A model generated the notes under the pieces. The model was not told where the DNA came from. It searched no databases and worked only from the letters and a program-made list of their open reading frames with translations. From an uncultured Pelagibacteraceae bacterium (GTDB taxonomy: Bacteria; Pseudomonadota; Alphaproteobacteria; Pelagibacterales; Pelagibacteraceae): 64,000 nucleotides of DNA. The stretch covers positions 1 to 64,000 of the forward strand of contig CACJGL010000001.1 of NCBI GenBank assembly GCA_902592965.1, in the 5' to 3' direction. Below are positions 31,077-41,163 of the stretch, piece after piece. The position numbers and the translations under genes were made by a program. Position 1 is the stretch's first letter. Each line of letters opens with the position of its first letter.

Positions 31077-32081
31077 CTAGTTTTTGAAATTTGCAATTAA
31101 TTTTTTATTTTTAGAGCAAATAAAATAGAGTTCTGATGATTTGCATTTTTTATCCACAATATTATCTAAATTACGTGAATAAATATTATTATTATTTAAA
31201 TAGTTTAATATTCCCTCTGAAAAAGAAAAAAGATGCTGTTTATTAATTTTAGAGTCTATATGACACTGTACTAAAACAAACTTACTAATAGACAATGCTT
31301 TTTCTAAAATTTTTTTTGGTTGAAAAGTATGATCTAAAGTTAGAAAAATTCCAAATAAATCAAAATTGGTTTTTTTGATTTCATCTCTTATATCGTGAAC
31401 TTCCAAATCAAACAACTCCATTGCTAAAGATTTACTATTAACAGATTTATAATTATCATTAATACCCCAACATAAACTTGAATTATCTATGAATAGATAT
31501 TTATTCACTTCTTTTTTCAAAAAATATTTTTTTTTAATTTCTTTTAATTTTTGGAAACTTTTTTTCGAGATTATTGAAGAAATCTTTTGAGATTTTTTAC
31601 TTTTTCCTGCAACTTGCCTTAAACTTAAATATCTTATTGCCTCGTTAAAAACATTTTTTCTAAATTTTGGTAAATCTTTATACTCCTCTTTAAAAAAATC
31701 TAAAAATATACCCATAAAAGGACTATTAAATTCTGCATAATTTTTTATATTAATATTATTCTTTATGAATTTAAATAACTGTCCATGAGAAGAATATTTT
31801 TTGTTTCTAGAGAAATTAATCAAATTTGTCCAACTTTTATTATGTTGACCATAAATATTTGAATATATTTTTTTTGTAGTATGTTCGTCAAACCAGGGAT
31901 TATTCTGAAGATTGTTGCATTTTAAACATCTATATACTTTAATTTTATCAAATTTTTTTTCTGTCAAATTTAAGTCAGATATAATTGCTTTTACATAAAA
32001 ATTTTTTGGTAAATACTGATTTTTTTCTTTTTTAAATTTTTTTGAATTACAAAAAATGCAGGCGTTATAAGATTTAAACAT
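31077..32081 (-). CDS. Protein with N-terminal Cys pairs (C-methyltransferase-like arrangement)
   Basis: CIFCNSKK...CLKCNNLQNNPWFDEHTTKKIYSNIYGQHNKSW; C-terminal DLFGIFLTLDHTFQPKKILEKALSISKFVLVQCH. Confidence 0.55.
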   Translation of the reverse strand: MFKSYNACIFCNSKKFKKEKNQYLPKNFYVKAIISDLNLTEKKFDKIKVYRCLKCNNLQNNPWFDEHTTKKIYSNIYGQHNKSWTNLINFSRNKKYSSHGQLFKFIKNNINIKNYAEFNSPFMGIFLDFFKEEYKDLPKFRKNVFNEAIRYLSLRQVAGKSKKSQKISSIISKKSFQKLKEIKKKYFLKKEVNKYLFIDNSSLCWGINDNYKSVNSKSLAMELFDLEVHDIRDEIKKTNFDLFGIFLTLDHTFQPKKILEKALSISKFVLVQCHIDSKINKQHLFSFSEGILNYLNNNNIYSRNLDNIVDKKCKSSELYFICSKNKKLIANFKN

Positions 32082-32082
32082 T

Positions 32083-33207
32083 TTAAGTTAAATTAATACA
32101 ACTTTTTAAAAATTTATTTAATGTTTTATGTCTCCCATTTCTTAAAGTTTCTTGATAAATTTGAGACTCTTTTTGACTAAATGGTCTCGTAAACTGGTAC
32201 ATGCTAAGAGATATTAAAACCTTTAAATCTTGGTTTTTTACAAACTTTTTCTTAATTTTTTTTATTAATTTAATATTTTCATTTATAATTTTTTCTTTAT
32301 ATTTCACATCAAAGATTTGATCTTTACCGTTGATAGTTTTTAGGTAATTTTTAACATCTATCAAACCAATATTTTTAGATATTTTTTTCGTTATATATAT
32401 TCTATCTCCACTGATAGAAAAATATTTTTTTGTTTCATGATTATATTTTCGAAAATCATTATCAAAATGCAAAATAGATCCTCCTAAAATTTTTATATCA
32501 TGAATTATATCTTTAGGATGAAAATTATGTTTTCTGGGTACAAAAAAATCATCTAATACTCTTGAATTTTGGTAATTATTTTTGTCACCAAATGAATGTA
32601 TTATAGAATTATAAATCTGTACTTTTTTTGAGGTTTTTTTTAATTTTTTTAAGTCGTCTCTTGATCCTAAGATATATCTTATAGCATCAACAATGAAATA
32701 CTTAAACTCACCACTTCTGTAAAAGCCCATATACATTTTTCCATTAATTTTCAGAGCTTTAATAAATTTTGATAAGCAATATGCGGGATTTAGTAAATGC
32801 TGATAAATTCCTGCTAAAAATATAATGTCAAATTTGTTCTCTCCCAAATTTATTTTTTCAATATTACCTGAAATACTTTTAATATTTTTTCCATTTTTTT
32901 TTGCCCACTTATTAAGTGATTGAACATTTTCTTTGGATATATCAACATGAGTAACGTTTGCATTTTTGCTTGCAAAAAATCTACTTTCTCTACCTGTTCC
33001 AATGTTAAAAACATTCATATTTTTTAATTGGGACAATCTGATATTCATTTTTTTTAAAGATATTTTAATATATTCCGAAGAGTCATTATCTGTATTTGCT
33101 ATTCTAAAACCATCTTTTTCTCTAAATAAGGGTCCCCAAGATAGGTTTTCATAAACATATCTAGTAAGTTTTTCATAGTTTTTTTGAACTAAAATTTTTT
33201 TTTGCAT
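32083..33207 (-). CDS. Class I SAM-dependent methyltransferase
   Basis: MNVFNIGTGRESRFFASKNANVTHVDISKENV...FDIIFLAGIYQHLLNPAYCLSKFIKALKINGKMYMG. Confidence 0.78.
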   Translation of the reverse strand: MQKKILVQKNYEKLTRYVYENLSWGPLFREKDGFRIANTDNDSSEYIKISLKKMNIRLSQLKNMNVFNIGTGRESRFFASKNANVTHVDISKENVQSLNKWAKKNGKNIKSISGNIEKINLGENKFDIIFLAGIYQHLLNPAYCLSKFIKALKINGKMYMGFYRSGEFKYFIVDAIRYILGSRDDLKKLKKTSKKVQIYNSIIHSFGDKNNYQNSRVLDDFFVPRKHNFHPKDIIHDIKILGGSILHFDNDFRKYNHETKKYFSISGDRIYITKKISKNIGLIDVKNYLKTINGKDQIFDVKYKEKIINENIKLIKKIKKKFVKNQDLKVLISLSMYQFTRPFSQKESQIYQETLRNGRHKTLNKFLKSCINLT

Positions 33208-34010
33208 TAAACGCTTTCATAAGTTTTTTTATTATATTTTTTATCTGAATATTTATAGATATTAAGTCCACTTTTAAAATCATTAGATATCATGTTGTGA
33301 TATCTTCCAATAATTGAAATACGAAATTTTTTTGAAAAATTTATTCCACTTCTATGAACAAGATCTAGATTCATAACCAATACATCACCCAATTTTAAAT
33401 CAGCTTCCATTATGTTATTCTCCAGTTCAAGAAATTTTTCTGGTATTAATCTCTGTTGCGAACTATATTTATTTTTTCTCTTTTTTTTTATATTTAAAGA
33501 TCCAATTTTATGTGATTTTTTTAAAAATTGTAGCCTTCCCATTTCCTTTGATAATTTTCTAACTGGCAACCACAAGACTAATCCGTTACCACCATCTAAA
33601 TTTTGTCTACAATAAGATGAGTCTTGATGCCATCCAAGTGAATTTCTTTTATCATTTGAACCATCTAATCTTAAAGCTGGTTCAGTAAATGTTATTAAAT
33701 TTTTTTTAACTTTGAGAATATTTGAAACGTTTTTTAAAATTTTATCTGTTGTGAAAACTTGATATAAATTTCCTAAAGTCTGCATGCTATCATATAACAA
33801 ACCAAAATTTTTTTTATTTTTTTTCCTTAGTTCATAAAGTAAATTATCTAAATCATTGTTAATATTAAGCTTTGATAATTTTGAATATTTTTTTGCATTT
33901 GCTAATAATGAAAACATTATTTGTGAAAGTTGTTTTTTAGGAACAATGTTTCTGATTACGATAAAACCTAATTCTTTGTATTCTTTAATATTTATCTTTT
34001 GTTTTTTCAT
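33207..34010 (-). CDS. Phytanoyl-CoA dioxygenase (PhyH) family, 2-oxoglutarate/Fe(II)
   Basis: LGWHQDSSYC...GRLQFLKKSHKIGSL...GDVLVMNLDLVHRSGINFSKKFRISI (HxD...H). Confidence 0.85.
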   Translation of the reverse strand: MKKQKINIKEYKELGFIVIRNIVPKKQLSQIMFSLLANAKKYSKLSKLNINNDLDNLLYELRKKNKKNFGLLYDSMQTLGNLYQVFTTDKILKNVSNILKVKKNLITFTEPALRLDGSNDKRNSLGWHQDSSYCRQNLDGGNGLVLWLPVRKLSKEMGRLQFLKKSHKIGSLNIKKKRKNKYSSQQRLIPEKFLELENNIMEADLKLGDVLVMNLDLVHRSGINFSKKFRISIIGRYHNMISNDFKSGLNIYKYSDKKYNKKTYESV

Positions 34011-34016
34011 ATTAAA

Positions 34017-35870
34017 TTAATTAAAGTTTGATTTAATTATCTCTTTAGACTCTGGTAAACTTGTTGCTCCAAAACAATTAAAAAAAAGTTTGTCATAACT
34101 TTTTTTGTTTATCATATTTAAATAATATAAGTTAACTAATTCAATAGCTTTTTTTTCATTATTTGTAAAAATATTTTCATAATCTTTAAAATAAGAATTA
34201 GGGTATTGATTGTTTAAATCGCAAAATAAAAGGTTTTTTTTCTTAAAAATAGAATAAATTAATGGACTAGAAAAAGGCATGGCAATTGTTAAGTCTGATT
34301 TTTCTATAATTAAATTATTAGGATATATATTTTCTACAACGATAAAATTTTTTTTATCATATATTTTTTTTGCCAAAATTTTAATTTCATTTTCTAGTGA
34401 ATAATAAGTTTCAAATTTTTTTTTGCTTTTGAAGTATATTATATACCTTTTATCATTTAATAATTTTTCAGCTAACTTTAAAAACTTGTAATGAGTATCT
34501 AGACTATTGCAGCTTGTATAAGAATTATATGATGAATTAAACATCAGTATTTTGAATTTTGAATTATCAAATATGTCATCACGAATTTTTTTATTTTTCG
34601 ATAGAAAAGCGGGTCCTGAAACAATAAATTTTTTTGAAATGGAATGATTTTGCTTACTCATCATAAGACTTTGTAAAGTTTGGTGATGTTCAATATCATA
34701 ATTAAAAAAGGCCATTTTTGTATTATTATAATTCTCAATAATCTTACTGTTAAAAATATTTTCTGAATTAGTAGCTTTATAATGTATTGTTTTAAATTTA
34801 TGTTTATTAAATATAATATTTCTAAAATAATGAGTGAATTGATAGTTGTGATAAGAAATATAATTTTCGATCTTATAGTTATTGCAAAAGTTGTTCCAAA
34901 TAAAATAATTTGTGTAACCTTCAAAAAAGAAATCAAATATTAGTATTTCCCTTTTTAAAATTAATTGTAAATTTATAAAAAAAGATTTAAAAAATATAAT
35001 CAAATTATTACAAATTAATTTTAAATTAATATTTGTCTGCTGTTTGAGATTAGAGTTGCAAAAATCATAATTTGAATTCTGCAGCCCCTGGAATTTTTCG
35101 TAGTTATTTTTTTTAAGATTGTCTTCCAATACAAATAAACTTTGATTTATCAATTTTTTGTCATCTTCTATAATCCAGTCTAAACTACCATTTTTATCAA
35201 AAGTAAATCCATTGGAATAAATTCTAAATGCAACTTTATATTTTTTTTTTTGAATGTTAAATTTGAACTTATTACAAATGAAAGATGCATATATTGGATA
35301 TAGAATTAAAATTAAAAATTTTTTAAGCGAAAAGCTCTTCTCTCTTATTGGGAAAATTAAATTTGTTACTTTTGATTTTTCTTTATCAAATTCTTTAAGT
35401 AAACAATTTCTTTCATTAAAAATATAACAAGATAAATTTTTGTTAAATTTTAACAACACTTTTATTATGATTTTTAAATCATAATAATCCTGACTTAAAT
35501 CAACAAGGTACTTTTTAAATGCATATTCAATTTTTTGATCACTATATAATTTTGATAGAAAATTTATATAAATCGAATTTTTTTTAAAAAAATAATTATA
35601 AATATTATTACTTTCTTTAAATGATTTTTTGTGTGATAGCCACATCAAGTAAATATTTTTGTTGAAATTTTGCCACGAAAATATTTTGTAATTTATTTTT
35701 TTTTCTTTAAGGTATTTTATATCTGCATCATTTAAATTAAGCTGCCTAAAAATTAATATCTTATTTTCTAAGTTTTTTTCAGAAATAAATTTTTTTGAGG
35801 TTTTATTAAGACAATCTATAATATATACTTCATCGTACTTACTTAATTGATTTAAATTTTCATTAAACAT
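34017..35870 (-). CDS. Hypothetical surface-polysaccharide protein (GT-B-like C-terminus)
   Basis: Intact 617 aa ORF; NLIIEKSDLTIAMPFSSPLIYSIFKKKNLLFCDLN near C-terminus; polysaccharide operon context. Confidence 0.5.
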   Translation of the reverse strand: MFNENLNQLSKYDEVYIIDCLNKTSKKFISEKNLENKILIFRQLNLNDADIKYLKEKKINYKIFSWQNFNKNIYLMWLSHKKSFKESNNIYNYFFKKNSIYINFLSKLYSDQKIEYAFKKYLVDLSQDYYDLKIIIKVLLKFNKNLSCYIFNERNCLLKEFDKEKSKVTNLIFPIREKSFSLKKFLILILYPIYASFICNKFKFNIQKKKYKVAFRIYSNGFTFDKNGSLDWIIEDDKKLINQSLFVLEDNLKKNNYEKFQGLQNSNYDFCNSNLKQQTNINLKLICNNLIIFFKSFFINLQLILKREILIFDFFFEGYTNYFIWNNFCNNYKIENYISYHNYQFTHYFRNIIFNKHKFKTIHYKATNSENIFNSKIIENYNNTKMAFFNYDIEHHQTLQSLMMSKQNHSISKKFIVSGPAFLSKNKKIRDDIFDNSKFKILMFNSSYNSYTSCNSLDTHYKFLKLAEKLLNDKRYIIYFKSKKKFETYYSLENEIKILAKKIYDKKNFIVVENIYPNNLIIEKSDLTIAMPFSSPLIYSIFKKKNLLFCDLNNQYPNSYFKDYENIFTNNEKKAIELVNLYYLNMINKKSYDKLFFNCFGATSLPESKEIIKSNFN

Positions 35871-35895
35871 AATTAGTTATTAAATTATGAAAAAA

Positions 35896-36909
35896 TTAAT
35901 TTTTGATAATTTTATCCATTATAATTTGTGTTTTAAAAGCTTGAGAAAAATCTGCTCCTAAGAATTTCTTTTTATTATCTGAGTTTTTTACTATATGTTG
36001 CAAATATTTAACAAGGGCAGTTCTCCAAGGATTCACTCCAATTATTTTTTCCGATCTCAAACTATCTTTAACACTTATATTTTTTGATCTTCCACTAGAA
36101 TTTTGAAATATGAGTTTATCAAAGTTATTGAGCTTTAAAGTTCCTTTCTCACCATTGGCAATAATATTTAGGCCACTATCAACACTTGAAATACAAGAAC
36201 AATTAATATTTCCAAGAGATCCATTTTTGAACTCACATATCATTGAAAAAAAACTTTCTACATTTTTTTTCCACAAAAATTTTTTATTACCATTATTTTT
36301 CAAAAAATTTCCTTTAAATGAATGAACCTTATTTATTTCACCATTTAGGAAAAATAGTAAATCAATCATATGTGATCCAAGAGCTAGCACTTGTCCTCCA
36401 CCACTTTTTTTATTGAACCACCAATTTTTAGTTTTTTTTTCATCAATCATGTTGGTATGATGCTCAATTGTTATGTAATTTATTTTACCTAAAAAGTTAT
36501 CTTTAATTAATTTTCTCATTTTTAAGATATTTGGATGAAATCTTAATTGATGATTAACGAATGCAAATCTATTTTTATTTTTTACGTATCTAAGCATAAT
36601 TTTAGCATCTTTTAAATTACCTGATAGTGGCTTTTCACAAAACACATTCTTATTGTGCTTAATAGATTGAATCAAAAATTTTTTATGAGTGTACGGCGGT
36701 GTTTCGATAAAAATTAAATTAATTTCTTTATCATTAAAAATTTTTTTATAATCATTAGTTACATATTTTAAATTTTCTTTATTTTTAATTTTTTTAGGAT
36801 TTCTACAGTAAATATATTTTACCTCCATTTTATCAACAAATTCTACACATGGTAGAACTACTCTTTCTCCAAATCCTGCGCCTAAAATCCCTACTATAAA
36901 ATTCTTCAT
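35896..36909 (-). CDS. Gfo/Idh/MocA-family oxidoreductase
   Basis: VGILGAGFGERVVLPCVEFV, FCEKPLSGNLKDAKIML, HQLRFHPN, GGGQVLALGSHMIDLLFFL. Confidence 0.88.
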   Translation of the reverse strand: MKNFIVGILGAGFGERVVLPCVEFVDKMEVKYIYCRNPKKIKNKENLKYVTNDYKKIFNDKEINLIFIETPPYTHKKFLIQSIKHNKNVFCEKPLSGNLKDAKIMLRYVKNKNRFAFVNHQLRFHPNILKMRKLIKDNFLGKINYITIEHHTNMIDEKKTKNWWFNKKSGGGQVLALGSHMIDLLFFLNGEINKVHSFKGNFLKNNGNKKFLWKKNVESFFSMICEFKNGSLGNINCSCISSVDSGLNIIANGEKGTLKLNNFDKLIFQNSSGRSKNISVKDSLRSEKIIGVNPWRTALVKYLQHIVKNSDNKKKFLGADFSQAFKTQIIMDKIIKN

Positions 36910-37622
36910 TTCAATTTTTTATTTTTTAATAAAATTTCTGCTAATAATAAATCTCTTTTTGTATCAATGTTAACTGAGTTATTATCATCCATTATATATG
37001 CCAGACTATCTTGCGTACCATATCTTTTGCCTTTTAATATCATATCCCTTCTGCAAGCGTATATAGATCCATTACGTATGTATGCCACAGGTCTTAAATC
37101 TTGCCTTTCCCCCTCTGGTATTTCTATAAGAGTTTTATTAAAATTTCTAATTTTACCATTTACCAATTTTTTTATTCTTAAAGGGTGATGATCTTCCAAC
37201 TTCACAACTCCAATAACGCTGTCAGCCTTTGTTTTTATAATTTTTTTTAAAACGTTATCAATATCCTTATAAGTTTTAAGAGGATTTGTTGCCATGAGTT
37301 CAACAATAAAATCATATTTTTTTCCTTCATCTTTTTCAGCCCACTTTAAAGCATGAAGATCAGCTTTTGCTGCTGAAGCTTTGTCTCCAGATAGATTCTT
37401 TGGCCTTAAAAATGGGGCTTCTGCTCCATACTTTTTTGCAATATTTTGTATTTCTTTATCGTCTGTAGAAACTAGGTATCTTGTAATTAGTTTACTTTTT
37501 TTTGCCTCTTTGATTGTGTAATACAATAAAGGTTTTTTATTAATCTTGTAAATATTTTTTTTTCTAATTGATTTTGAGCCTCCCCTGGCTAAAGTAATTG
37601 CAAGAATTCTATGTTTTTTCAT
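36906..37622 (-). CDS. Acylneuraminate cytidylyltransferase family (NeuA-like)
   Basis: RILAITLARGGSKSIRKKNIYKINKKPLLYYTIKEAKKSKLI, FIVELMATNPLKTYKDID. Confidence 0.88.
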   Translation of the reverse strand: MKKHRILAITLARGGSKSIRKKNIYKINKKPLLYYTIKEAKKSKLITRYLVSTDDKEIQNIAKKYGAEAPFLRPKNLSGDKASAAKADLHALKWAEKDEGKKYDFIVELMATNPLKTYKDIDNVLKKIIKTKADSVIGVVKLEDHHPLRIKKLVNGKIRNFNKTLIEIPEGERQDLRPVAYIRNGSIYACRRDMILKGKRYGTQDSLAYIMDDNNSVNIDTKRDLLLAEILLKNKKLK

Positions 37623-37629
37623 CTGGGAA

Positions 37630-38682
37630 CTAAAAAGAAAAATTTAATTTTTGTTTTTTAAAAAATTGATTTAAATTATTAACGGTAATTTTGTCTAACA
37701 GTATTCCTTTTTTATTAAATATTCTTCTATTCTCTCTTTCAAATTCGCCTGGGACTAGAATTTTTTTAAATCCCTTTTGAAGTCTTGAGCTTTTTACGTG
37801 TTTGTAAAGATCATTTAAATTTTTTTTAAATATCTTTATCGATGTAAAAGGCCGAATTTTTATTGCTATAAAAGTTACTGCATTGCCATGCTGATTTTTT
37901 TTGTTACTTGAGCATCCAGCTTTTGAAAGAGCTCCTCCCAACACGTCAACCGCTAAAGCTAAAGCATAACCTTTATGACCCGCTAAACCACCAAGAGGTA
38001 GAATGGAGGCCTTTGGGTCAAAATATAAATCTTTAGGATTTTGTGTTATTTTTCCAAAATAATTTAACAAAAAACCTTTTTGCATTTTTTTTTTCAAAAA
38101 ATGATTAATTTTTACTTTTCCTTCTGCTATTGAGCTTGTAGATAAATCCATTTCAAATAAATCTTTATTTGGTCCAGGTGTTGAAATAGCAATAGGGTTC
38201 GTCGGAAGTTTTCTATCTATGCCGCCAAAAGGAGACACAATGTGACTTGTTCCATGTAAATTTGAAAAAGCGATACATACCAAGTTTTTTTTTGCAGCTT
38301 GATTGGTAAAGTCTGCAAGTCTTCCTACATGATTAGCTTTTTTCAAAGTTACGCAGGAAACATTATTTTTTAATGCTTTTTTAATACACAGTTTAATTGC
38401 ATAATCTGCTGCTAATTGACCAAAACCCCAATTACCATCGAGAGAAGCGGTGGTTGCCGTTTGGGAAATGATTTTTGTTTTTGCGTTAACTTTTAAATTA
38501 CCTTTTTCTAACTTGTCTAAATATATTGGAACTCTTGTTACACCATGAGAACCTTGTCCTGATAAGTCAGCATTTATTAAAAGAGAGGAGACTCTATTAG
38601 AATTTTTTTTTGTTAGTCCATAACTATATAGTAAATTACTTAGTGCCTTAAATAGTTTTTTTGTATTAACTCTTTTTAGCAT
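37630..38682 (-). CDS. Ldh-family (malate/lactate/ureidoglycolate dehydrogenase type) oxidoreductase
   Basis: ADLSGQGSHGVTRVPIYLDKLEKG, HVGRLADFTNQAAKKNLVCIAFSNLHG, GLAGHKGYALALAVDVLGGALS. Confidence 0.88.
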   Translation of the reverse strand: MLKRVNTKKLFKALSNLLYSYGLTKKNSNRVSSLLINADLSGQGSHGVTRVPIYLDKLEKGNLKVNAKTKIISQTATTASLDGNWGFGQLAADYAIKLCIKKALKNNVSCVTLKKANHVGRLADFTNQAAKKNLVCIAFSNLHGTSHIVSPFGGIDRKLPTNPIAISTPGPNKDLFEMDLSTSSIAEGKVKINHFLKKKMQKGFLLNYFGKITQNPKDLYFDPKASILPLGGLAGHKGYALALAVDVLGGALSKAGCSSNKKNQHGNAVTFIAIKIRPFTSIKIFKKNLNDLYKHVKSSRLQKGFKKILVPGEFERENRRIFNKKGILLDKITVNNLNQFFKKQKLNFSF

Positions 38683-38694
38683 TACTTAAATGAA

Positions 38695-39372
38695 TTAACC
38701 AATACCTTTCCAAGTGTTACCTTTTTCAGTATAATGATGATCTGCCTCCATGTCTGGATCATAAAGGAATGACAATCCTTTTTTAACAACATCATTAGCC
38801 CAATATCTATCTTCTTTACCTGGCAGATGTTCATCGAATGGATTTTTAGAAAGATATTTTCTGTTATACATAGCAATACTGTTGTGAATAAAGTATCTTT
38901 TTTCCATTTCAGAATACATATTTATAACTCTTTTATTTATAAAATGAGACCAGATATATCTTTTTGTAATCTTCTTACCATTCCATATGGGAATATTATT
39001 GCCAAAAACACAAACATATTTTTTTAAATCTTGGATATGTTTTTTCAAATTTAATTTTTTTAAGACACAATGAGCGGAAATTATCATTAAATGAGGATTT
39101 GAGGATTTTTTTACACCCATGTTAAGTGCCTTACCGGGTGTATAATTATCAATTTTAATAATTTTAATTTTAGTGTACTGCTTATTTTTTTTATCATTTA
39201 ATAGAGGGTCTTGGGTGAAATGACGGACTATATTTTCTGTTTCATCTGTTGAGTTATTGTCAACAATGATTATTTCAGGTTTATAAATAAAATCTAAAAC
39301 TGATTGTATGGTATGTCCAATCCATCTATCTTCATTTCTTGACCTGATTATTACTGAAATTTTATCACTCAT
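38695..39372 (-). CDS. Glycosyltransferase family 2
   Basis: ISVIIRSRNEDRWIGHTIQSVLDFIYKPEIIIVDNNSTDET. Confidence 0.88.
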   Translation of the reverse strand: MSDKISVIIRSRNEDRWIGHTIQSVLDFIYKPEIIIVDNNSTDETENIVRHFTQDPLLNDKKNKQYTKIKIIKIDNYTPGKALNMGVKKSSNPHLMIISAHCVLKKLNLKKHIQDLKKYVCVFGNNIPIWNGKKITKRYIWSHFINKRVINMYSEMEKRYFIHNSIAMYNRKYLSKNPFDEHLPGKEDRYWANDVVKKGLSFLYDPDMEADHHYTEKGNTWKGIG

Positions 39373-40168
39373 TACTTGTCCACCTTCCTCTATAATTCAA
39401 AACTACATCTTCTTCACATTTTTGAAAATCTAAACCCCTGTCTTTTTGCATCTTTAATAAATTGTCTCTAAAGTCGCACAATCTCTTAAGCTCATTTGGT
39501 GATAATGCAAACTTATTATCTCTACCTGGTAAATCTTTGTTTGTGGTAAAATGCTTTTCTATTACCTCCGCTCCTTGTGATAAAGCCATCAATGCATCAT
39601 CTATTCCAGCAAAATGACCACTATATCCAACATGCTTAAAGTGTTCTTTAAGTTTTTGTAGTTTCGGCATATTAACGTTATCTGGACTACATGGGTAAGA
39701 AGAAACACAATGCATTATAATAAATTTTTCACTGTTATTCAGGCTTTTCAATTTTAGAACCTCATCCCATTTTGAGGCTCCCGTAGATAAAATAACTTTA
39801 TCAAATTTTGCTAAACACTTTTGAATTAAATCTAGGTTTGCCACTTCTTGGCTAGCAATTTTTATTAATTCGGGATTTATTTCATGCATGATATTTATTC
39901 CATCATCATCAAAAACTGATGAGAGAAATTTAGTTTTTTTACTATTACAATAATCCTTTAAGATGTAATGTTTTTCTTTGGTTAGCTCAGCTTTCTTATA
40001 TATTTCTCTTCTGTCATCGTTATCCCAAGATCCTTTGCCTAATTTTTTTTCTGACCAAGTTTGAAATTTGCAAATATCTGCTCCTGATTCTACGGCACTA
40101 TCTATCATCTCTTTGGCAAGGTCCATGTCTCCCATATGGTTCCAGCCGATTTCTGCAATAATTATCAT
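39365..40168 (-). CDS. NeuB-family synthase, catalytic domain only
   Basis: IIIAEIGWNHMGDMDLAKEMIDSAVESGADICKFQTW, YSGHFAGIDDALMALSQGAEVIEKHFTTNKDLPGRDNKFALSP; ends shortly after NYRGRW. Confidence 0.88.
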   Translation of the reverse strand: MIIIAEIGWNHMGDMDLAKEMIDSAVESGADICKFQTWSEKKLGKGSWDNDDRREIYKKAELTKEKHYILKDYCNSKKTKFLSSVFDDDGINIMHEINPELIKIASQEVANLDLIQKCLAKFDKVILSTGASKWDEVLKLKSLNNSEKFIIMHCVSSYPCSPDNVNMPKLQKLKEHFKHVGYSGHFAGIDDALMALSQGAEVIEKHFTTNKDLPGRDNKFALSPNELKRLCDFRDNLLKMQKDRGLDFQKCEEDVVLNYRGRWTSNE

Positions 40169-41163
40169 TTTTTATCTTCTTTAAATGATTTAGCAAACTC
40201 AACATATTTTTTCATACCTTTTTCAAGGTTAAAATATGGTTTATAATTCAACAACTTTTTTGCTTTGCTTATAGACAACGTGCCTCTTTTGGGTCTTTGA
40301 TGATCTCTTTCTTTAAATATGTAATTTAATCTTGGGAAATACTTCGATAAAATTTTAACATATTGATATAGTGTCATTGCTTTTCCAAAAGTAATATTGA
40401 AAGTTTGATTTATTGCTTTTTTGCTAAGAGCTGCAAGAATTGCTCCATTGGCCAAATCTTCAACAAAAGTAAAATCTAATTTTTCATCTTTGCCATTTAT
40501 TGCTAAAGTCTCTCCTTTAATTGCTTTTTCTAAAAAAATTTGAGTGACTCTTTGATTCATATCTGTTGGTCCATAGACAGCAGATGGTCTAATTATGGTA
40601 TAAGGAATATTGTAAAAATTACATAAACCTTTTGTTATCGCCTCACCTGCTAGTTTCATTGTACCATATATTTCTTTTGGATTTGTTTCATCTGTTTCAT
40701 ACGCTTTTTTTTTCTTGAAATCTCCATAAACCATACTTGACGAGAAATAAACAAATCTTTTAAATTTACTTTTTTTTATAGATTGAAAATAATTTAAACA
40801 TTCTAAAATGTTTGTAGTAGTATCTACTGATCCGATCCTACATTCTTGACCAGTAATATTTTCTAATTTTGCCACAGGAACAGCAGAAGCATGAAAAATT
40901 ATCGACGGCTTATATTTTTCTAGAATTCGCAAAACTAATTTGAAATTACTAGCATCCCCCCTTTCAATGATAATTCTTTTATCTTTATCAAATCTAAATT
41001 TTCTGTAATCATTAAAATAATCTTTAAGCGGGTTTATAAAACCTGTGTACGAATCTATCAGAATACACTTTGATGCTAGGTTTTTTTTAAGAATTATTTT
41101 TGCTAAGTTAGAACCTATAAAACCAAGACCGCCTGTAATTAAGATGTTATTTTTTTTTAACAT
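40165..41163 (-). CDS. NAD-dependent epimerase/dehydratase
   Basis: ILITGGLGFIGSNLAKIIL, YGTMKLAGEA, IRPSAVYGPTDMNQRV. Confidence 0.88.
   Translation of the reverse strand: MLKKNNILITGGLGFIGSNLAKIILKKNLASKCILIDSYTGFINPLKDYFNDYRKFRFDKDKRIIIERGDASNFKLVLRILEKYKPSIIFHASAVPVAKLENITGQECRIGSVDTTTNILECLNYFQSIKKSKFKRFVYFSSSMVYGDFKKKKAYETDETNPKEIYGTMKLAGEAITKGLCNFYNIPYTIIRPSAVYGPTDMNQRVTQIFLEKAIKGETLAINGKDEKLDFTFVEDLANGAILAALSKKAINQTFNITFGKAMTLYQYVKILSKYFPRLNYIFKERDHQRPKRGTLSISKAKKLLNYKPYFNLEKGMKKYVEFAKSFKEDKK

Noticed and set aside
34661-34936. Minus-strand 91-aa ORF
   Set aside because: Out-of-frame ORF inside the 617-aa gene on the same strand.
36690-36705. GCGGTG-like ops/JUMPstart element
   Set aside because: Only a partial match inside a coding region, not upstream of an operon.
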